DNA of 64,000 nt from Ophiura sarsii (GCA_035610835.1 CM069454.1:60432580-60496579); one strand, 5' to 3'. Numbered from the stretch's first letter, positions 22,193 to 34,073 are shown. Translations and numbers: made by a program. The notes: generated by a model from the letters alone, not told the origin.

Positions 22193-23082
22193 CAGGGTGC
22201 AGCGTTGACAATATTGAAAACGATGCGATGTCTGGTAAAAGAACGGGTGTGTTGGGATGTGTGTGTATGCGTGTTGGATGCTTGCCACCGGTGAAAGTAA
22301 GATGATTGGGGTAGGCCTCCAATTATATAGAGAACCATCCTGTCAATCGCAATAACACCCCCTTTCAACCATCCTAGTCACTACCCTAACTCACTTAGAC
22401 CTATTAACCAGAGAAAGCGCTAATGACATACACTACATCCTGAGAACCAGGCTTTCTCAGCCATACCCGAAGAAAGAAGAAAAAACACCTATATATTTGG
22501 GGGATAAATGTTGAAATCATTGCAAATAATGGTGGTTTATAGAGAACCATTCCTGTCAATCACAACGCTCCTAATTGGTACGAATAAACAAACGGCCGAT
22601 TCAACCCATAGACAGTTCCTTAGATTAAGACCCGCGAAGATAAAGCCTCATTTTCCGACACCTACGCTGGCTGAGTCTGAGAAAAAACGTGGTACGATAA
22701 ACATCCCCCTTTTTCCCGAGTTGCTTACCTTAACTCACCTATGAGATCAATTACATCCTAAGAATCATTCTTTCCCAGCCATACCCCTTCCCTATTTCAC
22801 ACGCCTTAACGACATTCAGACATCGCCTCGATAGAGTAGCTATGTGTCAATGTGTGAAGAAACGATTAACGCCCTAATTACAACATCCTCTCATATACCT
22901 CGATGGCCTGACTATGACTCTGGCTACTGAAAATGGTTTTTTTTTTTCGAGGATAGATTTGTATTTTTGTATTTTTTTTCTTCTCTTTTTGATTCCAAAT
23001 TTCGGATTTTGGGACATATTTCTGTCCCAGAAAAATCAGATTTCTGGGATGAAGTACCTCTATTACTACTATTGTATTAGGC

Positions 23083-23647
23083 AACGAAAAAAAAACCCTA
23101 CCCTTTTTACGGGCGGACGGACCTGTCAAGTAGAGTCGGTCGGCCGGGTGGGTTCTTTTTTTAAAAAAATATTTATTTTTAAACCTATAATGTCGCTAAA
23201 ATCGGCTAAAATCGGGAATATTCCCAAACATTTGTGAAACATTTATTCTGACAGATTTTCGGCCAGAAACGGCTGATTTTACATGATTTGAGAAAAAATT
23301 CTTGAAACACGCAAAAAGTGGGTCGGTCGGGCCTGTGTTTTTTTATCAATTGTTTTTCGTACTCGAACAGATGAGAGTTTTTCTCTCTAAAATGTTACAT
23401 TTTTTTTACTTACCCTGATTGATACTTGTTTACGCTCAACAAATTGTCATGATTAGAGTACAGTCACCATGGCAACGTGATATGAACAGTATAATACTAT
23501 TATAGCGATCTTTTCTCTACTCAACTATCATTATTATTATTTACCAATTCATACAAGGACCGAGCTCAAGGTCATATCATTATTACTGTTATTTGCTTGG
23601 CTATAAATAAATTGATAGGATCAGAACTCGACATATCACATACCGGG
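23083..23647. other. No gene recognised
   Basis: Contains two GGTCGG-rich stretches (about 23125-23150 and 23325-23335) around AT-rich sequence, which may be ends of a degraded repeat. Nothing coding. Confidence 0.4.
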
Positions 23648-24045
23648 GCCATACGGGTATGTGCGGCTGCCGAAACCCCCTTTTCACGTCTTTCGGCCGC
23701 TCCGTAAGACCCCCTTTTCATCCATTGGCAGTTCCCTCAGACCCCAAATTCAACCAAATATCATAAAATTCATATGTGAAAATCTTATGAATCTGAGTTA
23801 TGTAGCCTCAAATTTTACCTAAATTCAGTTCTTAACGCAAAATTTGGCTAAAATTCAGTTTATAAGACACAATTTTGTATAAGAATTAAGTTCTCTAGCT
23901 ATACCCCAATTTCGGCGACCGTTCAGTTCGGTAAGCCCCTGTTTTGGTGCCCGTTCAGTTCGGTAAGCCCCTGTTTTCAGACTGCCCAGCCGCACACGCC
24001 CTACCCTCTTCAAATTTGAGTACCCCCCCCCCCCCCCCCAGGGAT
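23648..24045. repeat. Repeat with 'ttcagttcggtaagcccctg' units and C-run
   Basis: Two adjacent ~26-bp units occur near 23924-23975. The block is bounded by 'tatgtgcggctgcc' and the complementary-looking 'gcccagccgcaca', and is followed by a C homopolymer at about 24026-24040. It is non-coding. Confidence 0.5.
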
Positions 24046-24859
24046 CACATACCCCCGAATAAAAGATTTGACTGAGATTTCATACAAAATCTAGAAAAGG
24101 GTCTGTTTATAGTAGACATGGCAATTGGTTTTGCGCAGAAACTGTGCATCTCTGTTGGACCATAAAACGAATAGACCCTTAAATCAAGAACCAACACATT
24201 TGGAGACCTCAAAAAACAGGTCCGATTTGCATAATCAAACACTCATAATACTCATTTTGGGTCTTTCACAGATTTGGCATAAATGCAATACCGTATGTGT
24301 TTGTTTAACTTTAATGTCGAAAGTGCTATTTTTGGTGTACAAAACTTCAATAATTCTGACAACAATCTCCTCAACTATGTGGGTGCTGTTGCTCAACTCT
24401 GTATAAGTAAATTCAGATATGGTAACCCTTTATGGCTTTAACCACCCAAATTTGCTATTTCTTTTTGATTTAGAATTAAGAACGCGTAAGTTATTTAACT
24501 TTTGTGACAAACTGCGATAATATAAAAATGTTAGTATGAAGATATATTTGTAATAAAAAAACATATATTGCAATTTCTGTTATGTAATATTTGTGTGATG
24601 CAATTTAAAGATAACATGTATCGTTATTATACTATGTATATATTTGTATAAAGGAGAATAACAATTAATAAATAAGGCCACTCTATAAGTGTAATGACAC
24701 AAACCGAAAACTTTCTTTATAGGATCTAGGAATATACATGTACACTCCCTGAAATCCAGTGGACAAAAATCATTGTAAGCAGGACTCCACAGACACTATA
24801 AAATGGCAATGTTTTGCCTGAGGGAACTCTATCGAGAGAATAGCCTATACGATGAAGTA
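24046..24859. other. No gene recognised
   Basis: AT-rich sequence with short open frames only. No repeat structure noticed before the element at 24860. Confidence 0.45.
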
Positions 24860-25748
24860 CAGGGTGTCCCAAAAAAATGTTAACACTCTTAGCACATAAG
24901 ATATCATAAAAGGACTGGAACACACGGGTCTAATCTCGATGTATTATAAAAGCTGAGTAACTAAGCTTTCATTTGCATTTTATTGCGTTCCAATTGGTTA
25001 TTTAGAACGGGAGATATGCTTCAGCAAACATGAGGAAGCAAAATCGCTTGGTCCAATCCTCTCAGTATGAAAGTAAAGCTTTTAAAATGCACGAAGCAAG
25101 AAGCAACATGATTAAGTCACACACACACACACATCAGTTAATCTCTTCTTTGTTCTTTTCAACGCATTCTTTCGATTATTTTCAAGCTTAAAAGACATAA
25201 ATAAATATATTCCACATAAATTATATAAGTATTTTGTCATGAGTTCAAGTTCTATACTCTTTTTCCATGTGCAATGGGTAGCTGTCAGTAAAGCAGTCTT
25301 TAAAATTGAAATTGAAATATTTCATGTTCTTTGTTGAAATGGTCCATCCAATTAAATAAATTAACTAATATTGCACTGAAATAAAACTAGTATTGCTCTG
25401 AAATTAACCATAAATCAATTTAAGCTTGAAAAGAATCGAAAGAATGCGTTGAAAAGAACAAAGAAGAGATTAACTGATGTGTGTGTGTGACTTAATCATG
25501 TTGCTTCTTGCTTAGTGCATTTCAAAAGCTTTACCTTCATACTGAGAGGATTGGACCAAGCCGATTTTGCTTCCTCATGTTTGCAGAAGCATATCTCCCG
25601 TTCTAAATAACCAATTGGAACGCAATAAAATGCAAATAAAAGTTTATTTACTCAGCTCTCATAATACATCAAGATTAGACCCGTGTGTTCGGGTCCTTTT
25701 AAGATATCTTATGTGCCCGGAGTGTTAACATTTTTTAGGGACACCCTG
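24860..25748. mobile_element. Fold-back Tc1/mariner-like element, TA target
   Basis: Ends CAGGGTGTCCCAAAAAAATG and its near complement, flanked by TA (24858-24859 and 25749-25750). The arms pair for roughly 300 bp, including the 'gaagcaaaatcgcttggtcc' and 'agagattaactgatgtgtg' tracts, leaving a short unpaired core. No transposase. Confidence 0.85.
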
Positions 25749-26192
25749 TATGTTCATCTAAAACTGCAGAGGGAACACTATAAATCGATTTTTTTTTATT
25801 CATCACAGCTACACAGCAGACACTTTAATCAGTCTTTTTTAATTAAGCAAATGTCAGCAGTACATTATTAAAGTAGTTGAATTAAAACTAAAGACAAAGT
25901 ACTGACATCGCGAGGAATACTTTGTCAACAGTCACCACAAGGCATCATAATATATTCTGTAATATAAAACTTTCATTTGGCAACTTTCAGAATAAGCAGA
26001 TTGTGATTAACCAAACCCTTCAAATTTCAAAGGTTCAGACATATTTGTATTTGCCTATAAAGTGTCCTAGTGCATGTAGTGATGTGTGTGCTTTTTTCGT
26101 GCTTTTGATTCAACCACTTGTGCAAAAGTAACGTAATGGCCGAAATAAAGACGATCGAAAAACATGTCCAAACCTTTTTTGAGCTGTCCTAA
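25749..26192. other. No gene recognised
   Basis: AT-rich spacer between two transposons; short open frames only. Confidence 0.4.
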
Positions 26193-26427
26193 CACTTTCC
26201 ACGCGGCCATTACCATACACAAAACAAAAGATTCTTAGAAACCTTTCCCAATTTTCAAAGTCTATCTTAACGATTACTGAACCAATACTAAGCATGTTTG
26301 TACTTATTTCAATGTATTTCTCATGGTGATTCCAAATATGGTAATTAAATTCAATAATCGTGACATTCTTTAATTATTTTGTGACAATTTGGAATGTCGT
26401 CTGCAGACGCCTACCGCATGGAAAGTG
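26193..26427. mobile_element. CACTTTCCACGCGG MITE, complete copy
   Basis: 235 bp with ends CACTTTCCACGCGGC and its near complement; CTAA on the left and TTAA on the right suggest a TTAA target, one copy mutated. The family recurs at 10946, 16058, 26505, 28485, 29453 and 48691. Confidence 0.8.
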
Positions 26428-26504
26428 TTAAAATCATAGAAGTGGAACAGCTTTTAGGCCACTTGCACAACTATATGGTTCATACGTACATGTACATGTA
26501 TTTA

Positions 26505-26727
26505 CAAAACAGAATTTTCAGAAACCTTTCCCAACTTTCAAAGTCTGTCCATGGTCTATCTCAAGAATTACTGAAACAATACTAGGCATGTTTGTACTTA
26601 TTTTAATGCATTTCTCATGGTTATTATAAATATGGTGATAGAGTTCAATAAATGTTGACATTTTTAAACATGTTGTGACATTTTGGAACTGTCGTCTGCA
26701 GACGACTGCCGCGTGGTACGTGTTAAG
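26505..26727. mobile_element. CACTTTCCACGCGG MITE, left-truncated copy
   Basis: Aligns to the body and right end of the neighbouring copy, from 'cagaattttcagaaacctttcc' to 'gactgccgcgtgg', but lacks the left terminus. It has the same orientation as 26193-26427. Confidence 0.7.
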
Positions 26728-26855
26728 GGTTTACTTTAATATACGAAACTGGAATTGAGACAGATGCAAATAATGTCTATAATAATAAAAAGACATAGGT
26801 CAAATTGTACTGGACTTAGTACAAATTTCGAGGGTGCTAGTGTACGTACTATATA

Positions 26856-27423
26856 CAGTCATCAAAAAAAAGTAACTATACAGGTAATAAATGGGCTTCT
26901 AACTCTTAAAATATATATCCTACCTAAAAAGATTAAATTATAAAGTTGTTGAAAATTTATCTTCTTTAATATGAGATATTGCACGTTAGGATCGGGTGAT
27001 TATTGAGGAAGTGGCACTCAAAAATGTAAGGAGAAGTCCGTTTTTCATTTTCACATTTTTATTTTCTACACGCAGACCAATCTACGGGTACCTTATCGAT
27101 TACCGGTAGTGCAATTGGGGGATGCATGCGCAGGTTGGACGGTCGGCCGCATTGTTCCGATGGATCAATACGCCACACACACGCCGCTACCTGTCATTCT
27201 CTCCCCCGTGTTGAAATGTAAAATGTGAATTTGAAATTGTGACTTTACCTTACATTTTGGATTGTCGCTTCTTAAATATTCAACCGATCCTAGCGTGCAA
27301 TATCTCATATTAAAGAAGATAAATTTCTCAACAACTTTATGATTTAATATTTCTAGGTAGTATTTATAATTTTAGAGTTAAAAGTACATTTATTACCTGT
27401 ATAGTTACTTTTTTTGATGACTG
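26856..27423. mobile_element. MITE with CAGTCATCAAAAA ends, TA target
   Basis: 568 bp with ends CAGTCATCAAAAAAAAGTAA and complement, TA on both sides (26854-26855, 27424-27425). Inner sequences 'gatattgcacgttaggatcg' and their complement also pair, so it is a long hairpin. A related half-copy lies near 48420-48490. Confidence 0.8.
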
Positions 27424-27425
27424 TA

Positions 27426-28060
27426 GTTTTGCAATGCCTTACACAATATGATTTTAACAATCCCACCATTGATTATGAGGGTTCGATCTTGCCTCGTCAT
27501 CAGAAACATTTATGCGGTAATTTTGTTCTTTTCTTTTACCGCAAGCTTTTAATGAATTATTTCTATATATAGGCCTACATCAGCAATCAGCTATCTTTTA
27601 TGTATTCTTATCTCTGTCATTTACAATAATTACTACAACGAATACTAATTATTTACTATTTACCTTTTATTAACCAATTACGAAATTCTTTAGATTCCGT
27701 GTCATCCGAGTCCTGTTGCTATTAGCAACAGAGCTTGTGAGGGCATCAAGAAATTGTATACATCAATCTTTCATTTACAACGTATAAATGGAATAGTCGG
27801 GTGTCCAAAAGTAAAAGCGTGGCAGTGTCTCTATTACTTCCATGCTAAAAGTAACATATAGACACACAGGGTGTCTTTTCTTGTATCCCGTATAATAATT
27901 TGCAGTTTAAAATTGAAAACATATTATGTGGATAAAGATCATTTTGTCAAATTATTTTGATACCAAATTTGACCCCTTCTCTGAGGCCCCTTATTTTATT
28001 ACATGATGTAATCACGCAACTCACAATACAGTAATATTTTTCAAATTGTAGAACGCCAGG
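27426..28060. other. No gene recognised
   Basis: AT-rich. A short stretch near 27800-27895 has 'gggtgtcc' words reminiscent of TA-element ends but no matching pair. Confidence 0.4.
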
Positions 28061-28064
28061 TGTG

Positions 28065-28380
28065 ATTGATTGATTGATGATTGATGATTGACGATTGATG
28101 GGGGATGATTGATGATTGATGATTGATGATTGATGATATACGATTGATGGGGGATTGATGATTGATGGATTGATGGATTGATGGATTGATGGATTGATGG
28201 ATTGATGGATTGATGGATTGATGGATTGATGGATTGATGGATTGATGGATTGATGGATTGATGGATTGATGGATTGATGGATTGATGGATTGATGGATTG
28301 ATGGATTGATGGATTGATGGATTGATGGCTGATGGTTGATGGTTGATGGTTAATGGTTGATGGTTGATGGTTGATGGTCC
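28065..28380. repeat. ATTGATGG microsatellite
   Basis: Octamer repeats of 'attgatgg' form a nearly pure run at 28155-28326, with variant 'attgatg' and 'gttgatg' units on both sides. It runs into the assembly gap, so its true length is unknown. Confidence 0.95.
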
Positions 28381-28382
28381 AT

Positions 28383-28482
28383 NNNNNNNNNNNNNNNNNN
28401 NNNNNNNNNNNNNNNNNNNNNNNNNNNNNNNNNNNNNNNNNNNNNNNNNNNNNNNNNNNNNNNNNNNNNNNNNNNNNNNNNN
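28383..28482. other. Assembly gap (100 N)
   Basis: Exactly 100 N bases, placed directly after the octamer array. Reads through the tandem repeat could not be joined. The sequence after the gap is the tail of a CACTTTCC MITE copy. Confidence 0.98.
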
Positions 28483-28484
28483 TT

Positions 28485-28562
28485 GCGTTAATACATTTCT
28501 CAAGGTGATTCCAAATATGATAATGAAATTCAATAATGTTGAAATTGTTAAACATTTTTTTA
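28485..28562. mobile_element. CACTTTCCACGCGG MITE, fragment after the gap
   Basis: 'ttaatacatttctcaaggtg', 'attccaaatatgataatga' and 'aattcaataatgttga' match the inner right half of complete copies. Confidence 0.55.
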
Positions 28563-28590
28563 AATCTTAGAATATTGCCTGTATAATTTG

Positions 28591-29446
28591 TCTCGGTAAA
28601 TTGTCACTATATTTCATAAAGATGTCATACAATTCAATTTCATTCGTTTCTGGCATCGGGTCTAATTTCATTAAGTAAATACAAAATGTACAATGCTTCC
28701 TCTAATTAAATTTTGAGAAATATTGTCCGTGCACAAAGACAATAGTCCGTCGAAATTCGATTGCAGTGGCCACCGGTCATGAATTTAGAAAATAATATAT
28801 ATTTGCTTCGTACATTTTAAATTTATTAAATGTGATGGTTGTCTCGGTAAATTGTCACTATATTTCATAAAGATGTCATACAATTCAATTTCATTCGTTT
28901 CTGGCATCGGGTCTAATTTCATTAAGTAGATACAAAATGTACAATGCTTCCTCTAATTAAATGTTGAGAAATATTGTCCGTGCACAAAGACAATAGTCCG
29001 TCGAAATTCGATTGCAGTGGCCACCGGTCATAGTGAAAATGATTTTAGATAATAATATCTATTTGCTTCGTACATTTTAAATTTATTAAATGTGATGGTT
29101 GTCTCGGTAAATTGTCACTATATTTCATAAAGATGTCATATAATTCAATTTCATTCGTTTCTGGCATCGGGTCTAATTTCATTAAGTAGATACAAAATGT
29201 ACAATGCTTCCTCTAATTAAATTTTGAGAAATATTGTCCGTGCACAAAGACAATAGTCCGTCGAAATTCGATTGCAGTGGCCACCGGTCATAGTGAAAAT
29301 GATTTTAGAAAATAATATATATTTGCTTCGTACATTTTAAATTTATTAAATGTGATGGTTGTCTCGGTAAATTGTCACTATATTTCATAAAGATGTCATA
29401 CAATTCAATTTCATTCGTTTCTGGCATCGGGTCTAATTTCATTAAG
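28591..29446. repeat. Tandem repeat, 251-260-bp unit, about 3.4 copies
   Basis: Units start at 28591, 28842, 29102 and 29362 with 'tctcggtaaattgtcacta'. The first period is 251 bp and the next two 260 bp. Copies are nearly identical. The last is cut by the MITE at 29449. Confidence 0.92.
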
Positions 29447-29452
29447 TCTTAA

Positions 29453-29691
29453 CACTTTCCACGCGGCAGGCGGCTGCAGACGACATTCCAAAATTTCACA
29501 AAATGTTTAAAAAATGTCAAAATTATTGAATTTCATTACCATATTTAGAATCACCATGAGAAATGCATTGAAATAAGTACAAACATGCCTAGTATTGGGT
29601 CAGTAATCTTTGAGATAAACTTTGAAATTTGTGAAAGGTTTCTGAAAAATCAATTCTGTGTATGGTAAAAATAGTAGCCGCGTGGAAAGTG
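29453..29691. mobile_element. CACTTTCCACGCGG MITE with perfect TTAA flanks
   Basis: 239 bp from CACTTTCCACGCGGC to GCCGCGTGGAAAGTG, with TTAA at 29449-29452 and 29692-29695. This is the cleanest copy of the family and fixes its target as TTAA, pointing to piggyBac or Kolobok. It sits at the truncated end of the 260-bp tandem array. Confidence 0.88.
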
Positions 29692-29721
29692 TTAAGGTGT
29701 CTTTGTGTCGAGAAATTAATT

Positions 29722-29897
29722 CTGCAAGGTGCAGTAGAAGGTAGTCGTGGCAGAGGACGCCCTATAACATCATGGACTGATGACATTAAAAGGATCACTG
29801 GTTTAAGTATACGATAGAAGCAACACGACGTGCATCAAACCGAACCAAATGGCGAGCTCTTGTGAAGGCCACAGCAGCACCACCTGGTGCCATCTGA
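29722..29897 (+). pseudogene. 3' end of an RTE-like non-LTR ORF2
   Basis: The plus strand reads GRGRPITSWTDDIKRITGLS, then a frameshift and in-frame stop near 29816, then EATRRASNRTKWRALVKATA and a stop TGA at 29895-29897, followed by an (AG)n tail at about 29900-29916. This is the conserved C-terminal end of the same kind of non-LTR protein as that at 36356-37192. Only the last ~55 codons survive. Confidence 0.75.
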
Positions 29898-29899
29898 CA

Positions 29900-30110
29900 T
29901 AGAGAGAGAGAGAGAGATGGTAGTCAGGGCCCTTGGAAGTATGTTTTGTATGGGGGTGCTGTACATTTTTAAGTATTCACCACTGCTGCATGGGGTCCAG
30001 GGGCGAAGCCCTTGGCGGGGGTTCAAGCCCCCTGAAGCTGTTGGGTTTAGCATGTGTGAATGGCCTAGGAAAGCTCTCCTTGCTATGAATATTTACATTT
30101 ATTTTTAATA
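29900..30110. other. Non-coding, follows retroelement tail
   Basis: Short AG microsatellite, then sequence including 'ggggcgaagcccttggcggg', a GC-rich word that may be a decayed repeat. No gene. Confidence 0.4.
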
Positions 30111-30119
30111 AACTTTGGC

Positions 30120-30360
30120 TTGGTTCATAAACACGAAAGACACTAATGAAAGATGAAAAATGTTACATTAAAACTATACAATGTGCGAAGCATGCAAAAA
30201 AAAAATCAAGTTTTTTAACTAAATTAATTGTCCAGAAAACGTTCCTGAAGCCATCTTGTTATGCTTGAATAAATAAATGTTGAACATAATTACGAGCGAA
30301 GCGCGCAAAAAATACCAATTTTTTAACTAAAATGGTCCAGAAAACATTTGTCAACTTTTA
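30120..30360. repeat. Diverged tandem pair, 'cgaagcgcgcaaaaa' family
   Basis: Two copies of a ~120-bp unit containing 'cgaagc(a/g)(t/c)gcaaaaaa', 'aattttttaactaaa' and 'tggtccagaaaac'. Related sequence occurs upstream of the host exon at 62870-62930 and at 63165-63240. Confidence 0.6.
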
Positions 30361-31069
30361 CCCCTGTTAGTGTTAGTATCGAATAACCCCAAAACATTCC
30401 ATCCAATCCCGTGCGGTGAGAGTAGGGGAGAGCAGGGAGTGTTCGTCCCATTTCATTTAAAATAGCCTAGAGACGTCAATTTTAAAGATTGAAAGGACCT
30501 ATTGACATTACATAAAATATTGATATTTTGGCTACATACGACCATTATTTCAGTACCCTAGGCCTTACTGTAAAAGAATGAGTAAAGGTTAAAGACAGGT
30601 GTCAAAAATGGTGAACTGGGCCCGACCCCGGGGCAGGTTCGTCCACAGGCCGGGGCAAGTTCGCCATGGTCTCATAATAGGCTTCATAAAGTAGTAAAGT
30701 ATCAAATGGATATACACATTTGTTATGCAATGTGATTTTATTCCAAAATAACATTTTAATATAGAGTCCTCACATTAAGGATGGGGTCATTTTTCGGAAT
30801 ATATTCGAAACAGTCCTGGATACGCCCTTGGCTGCAGGCATAATCGCACGTCCTGACTGTCTTATTTGCGCGCAGATACATGTGACAAGATATAACCCTA
30901 CGACTTGGATCTATCGTTCATTCTTAAACAGCTAAGAATGTGTAGGCAATTCTCATTGGTTCTCAGAGAAATCGGCGACATTTATATTAGACAACTTTAA
31001 GGGTAGTGTCAACCCTTTAAAAACGAAATTTATCAAGCGTTGTAACTTTTGAACTATTAATGTGATGTA

Positions 31070-32111
31070 CGAGGGTCATTCAATAAGTTCTACCTCCTCC
31101 CTTATAACATCGCTAATATTAATGTCAACCTCATGGCATTTGTCATGATTATAGCTCCGAATCATAGCTACAAATATGTAGTAAATTATATTTGATATCT
31201 GTTTTACTTTTGTAGTGACGCGGTCAAAGCCAGAGAGAGATTTTGGACAACGGACACAGAAAATTACCTTAAAAATATACACATGTTTTCGGTTGTTTTT
31301 TCGTATTGTATGGGTAAATATAAAAGCATGATTTAATTACTGAAAATGGAAATGAATGAATGATATCTGAATATATTACAGTATTAACATGTATAGATAA
31401 GATTATAAACAATATTAACTCGTGTAGTGTACTATCAACTCAAATGTATTGCTATGCCTTTGGCATACCAGAATACTGCCATCAGTCAAATTTTCGTTGT
31501 AACAACTTAAGCCACAATGATGCCTCGAATGTTAAATCTTTACCATAATAGTCACTTTATGAGTTTTACTTATGTGCAACCTTCAGAATAGTCAATCAGG
31601 TAATCAATGATACAAAATTATCGCTTTGACAGACTTTAAATCCCTCCATTTAGCTCGATATATTGAAGATCGCTTAGTTATCATGAAAGTCAAATATTAC
31701 TTTTACAGGGTTCTCTAGGGGAGGGGTAAACAGGGATGTCCTGACCTGGATCTGGCTAATCAGAGGGCATATTTTTCCAAACAATCAGTCAACTTTATTG
31801 TTTACAGTCTGTTAAAGAGATATCTGGCATTTATAACGGTTATAATTGACCGATAGGTATGTTTTGCCACTTACAATAGGCCAATTGTAAAGCACTTCGG
31901 TGATATTTTGCTGTTTTTCATCCGTTTCCGTCACACTAAATCAAGGTTTGGTTCTCACTGCATTTCCGGAAAAGTACAACCAGTACTCAGACCAGTTTAC
32001 ATTGGATTTGTAGCTGAGATTCCAAGCTACAATCGTGTGATATTTGATAAGACTTGGTCATATAATAATAAAGATATGAAGTAGGAGGTAGAACTTATTG
32101 AATGACCCTCG
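31070..32111. mobile_element. Mariner-like element, second copy, inverted
   Basis: Ends CGAGGGTCATTCAATAAGTT and complement, TA on both sides (31068-31069, 32112-32113). The body aligns with the reverse complement of 214-1183. 1042 bp, no transposase. Confidence 0.85.
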
Positions 32112-32445
32112 TATATAAAAGTATGCATTTTTGTTAATGAAATGAGTTAGAGAATCCATTTTTGATATAAAAAATACCAAAATGCTGGGGTTTTTTTTCT
32201 CATTTTGACCAAAAACTTACTTTTTGGGCTCTTTTTGCACCAAAATCCTCTAAAGAAACTTCTCTAGGAATGTTATTTTATTTTTTTACATAAAAAACGT
32301 TATTTTTGAAAATATTGACCAAAAAGTGCCAAAAAGGGGCATTTTTTACCTTAAGAATCGTTTTTGGCACTTTTGGTCAATATTTTCAAAACTAAAGATT
32401 TGTATGTAAAAAAAGAGCCAACAATGGCATTTTTTCGATTCTTTA

Positions 32446-33356
32446 CACTCTTAGAAGGTCAGGATCAAATACATGAGTAGATTTCCGGCTCACTTTGTTT
32501 TGATCCTTTAAGGATCATTTTCGGATCGTTTTGATCCGTTTCCAGATAGATATCAACAAACGGATCAAATTCACCTTGATCAACTTTGATCTGATTTCCG
32601 GATCAATTCGATGAAACAGTTCATTGGTCAATGAGTGACTGACGTCACTTTTTCGCAAACCGATAGACGACAAGCAGACGATCTTTTGAATTCGGTCGCC
32701 ACAGTTGAAACAAGGGTGAAATACCGCGGTAAGTTATCCAGTCTAATCTGTAAAATGTTACATGATTTTGTCGGTGAAGTAGTTTTATTTTTTATGTTTG
32801 AACATGCTCTATTCTTGTGAACAAATTTCTTGTACCTGACCAGTGCCATCAGTACGATTTTCGGTCAAAATGCTCCTCACAAAATGTCACGATCACTGCG
32901 ATGTACTAGGCCTACACGATGTAGTAAGCTTACTGCACTCGATATATAGTCTGCAGTGTGCACCCGGGGGTGGGGGCACTCAATCAATATTAGGTTTCAC
33001 ACCAGGCTCCATCAAAAATACCCCCCTTTTTTTGGCCCGGTGTCACCGAAAGACCCTTGCATGCATGCTTGTTTTTACAATCTGTCACCCGATGACCCCT
33101 ATGTTTTCACTTTTTCTTTGATTCAGTTTGATCCTGGAGTAGGATCATAAGCTACAGGTACATCCGATTAAGGATCATTATTTTGATCCGTTTCAGTATC
33201 ATTTGACAGAAATATTTGATCCCATTTCGGATCAAACTTTTTGATCCTGCTTGTCGGATCACTTTGATCCGGAAAGGGTAAGCTCATATGTGATACCGCT
33301 TCTGGATCAAAATTGATCCTTTTCGTCTCATATTTGATCCTGACCTTCTAAGAGTG
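32446..33356. mobile_element. GATC-rich TA-target element
   Basis: Ends CACTCTTAGAAGGTCAGGAT and complement, flanked by TA (32444-32445, 33357-33358). Both subterminal regions are packed with 'ggatcaaa' and 'tttgatcc' words. A 'ggggtgggggcactc' repeat sits inside near 32963-32980. No transposase. Confidence 0.85.
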
Positions 33357-33629
33357 TAGGTAAAAAATGCCTTTTTTTTTTGGCACTTTAGAATCGTACA
33401 AAATGCCATTTTCATATTTAAACGGGTTGACACTACCCTTAAGTTGTCTGCTATAAATGTCGTCGATTTCTCTGAGAACCAATGAGAATTGCCTAAACAT
33501 TCTTAGTTGTTTAAGAATAAACGATAGATCCAAGTCGTGGGGTTATATCTTGTTACATGTATCTAACTGCGCGCAAATAAGACAGTCGGGACTTGACTCT
33601 CAAAATAAGACAGTCGGGACTTGACTCTC

Positions 33630-34073
33630 AATATTGATTGATTAGTGTAAATTGATGTTGGAAACCAAGGAGGTAAAACCCATGAAAGGAACCTAAGGAC
33701 AAATATGAGAATTTAATCAAACTTGACAAAATCATATCATAAATTATTCAACGTGTATGTAGCGATGTAGCAAATTGAATGAGATTATATAAAAATGTAT
33801 TTCAGAAATGAATAGACTTAATATTCTACTATCTTTAAAACAGTCGTTTTGATATAGATTGCGATGTGAATTACATGTTGCCATTAAAGGGGCACAGATA
33901 TATTTCTCAAAAAAACCCGAAATTCAACAATTTTACCTTGTTTAGATAGATGATATACATAAAAACCCTCTCATGTAAGATCAAAAAAATCAGTAAAAAT
34001 GAAAAATAAAGACATTTTCTCAGCATTTCCTTTTCACCCATTTGTGTTTCTTGTATTATGCATATTTTCTGAG
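33630..34073. other. No gene recognised
   Basis: AT-rich spacer without clear repeats. Confidence 0.4.

Larger units (their letters stand above)
17834..23082. mobile_element. Large palindrome with two ~2.2-kb arms (unclassified element)
   Basis: The left arm (17834-20015) is the reverse complement of the right arm (20836-23082) with only scattered substitutions and small indels. The centre (20016-20835) holds a minisatellite and the start of the right-hand gene. Each arm carries the same two small genes: an acidic protein nearest the centre, reading outward, and a 109-residue protein further out, reading inward. Outside 'gcctaat' at 17834-17840 and its complement at 23076-23082, similarity stops. 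No transposase, integrase or polymerase is visible. It may be a head-to-head junction of two copies of a virus-like or Polinton-like element, or the long terminal repeats of a larger one. That placement is inference. Confidence 0.75.
30850..33600. mobile_element. Fold-back element carrying two nested insertions
   Basis: The arms 30850-31017 and 33423-33600 are inverted repeats, sharing 'gactgtcttatttgcgcgca', 'cttggatctatcgtt' and 'aagggtagtgtcaaccc'. Inside are a mariner-like element (31070-32111) and a GATC-rich TA element (32446-33356). Between them 'ggcacttttggtcaatattt' pairs with its complement near 32310. Termini are uncertain because the right end is followed by a 28-bp tandem duplication (33572-33628). 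Confidence 0.7.

Noticed and set aside
28065..28380. Regular short repeats as a possible CRISPR array
   Set aside because: Pure octamers without unique spacers, in a eukaryotic context.
28021..28555. 170-202-codon frames across the octamer array and the N gap
   Set aside because: They are translations of ATTGATGG repeats and N bases; no coding signal.
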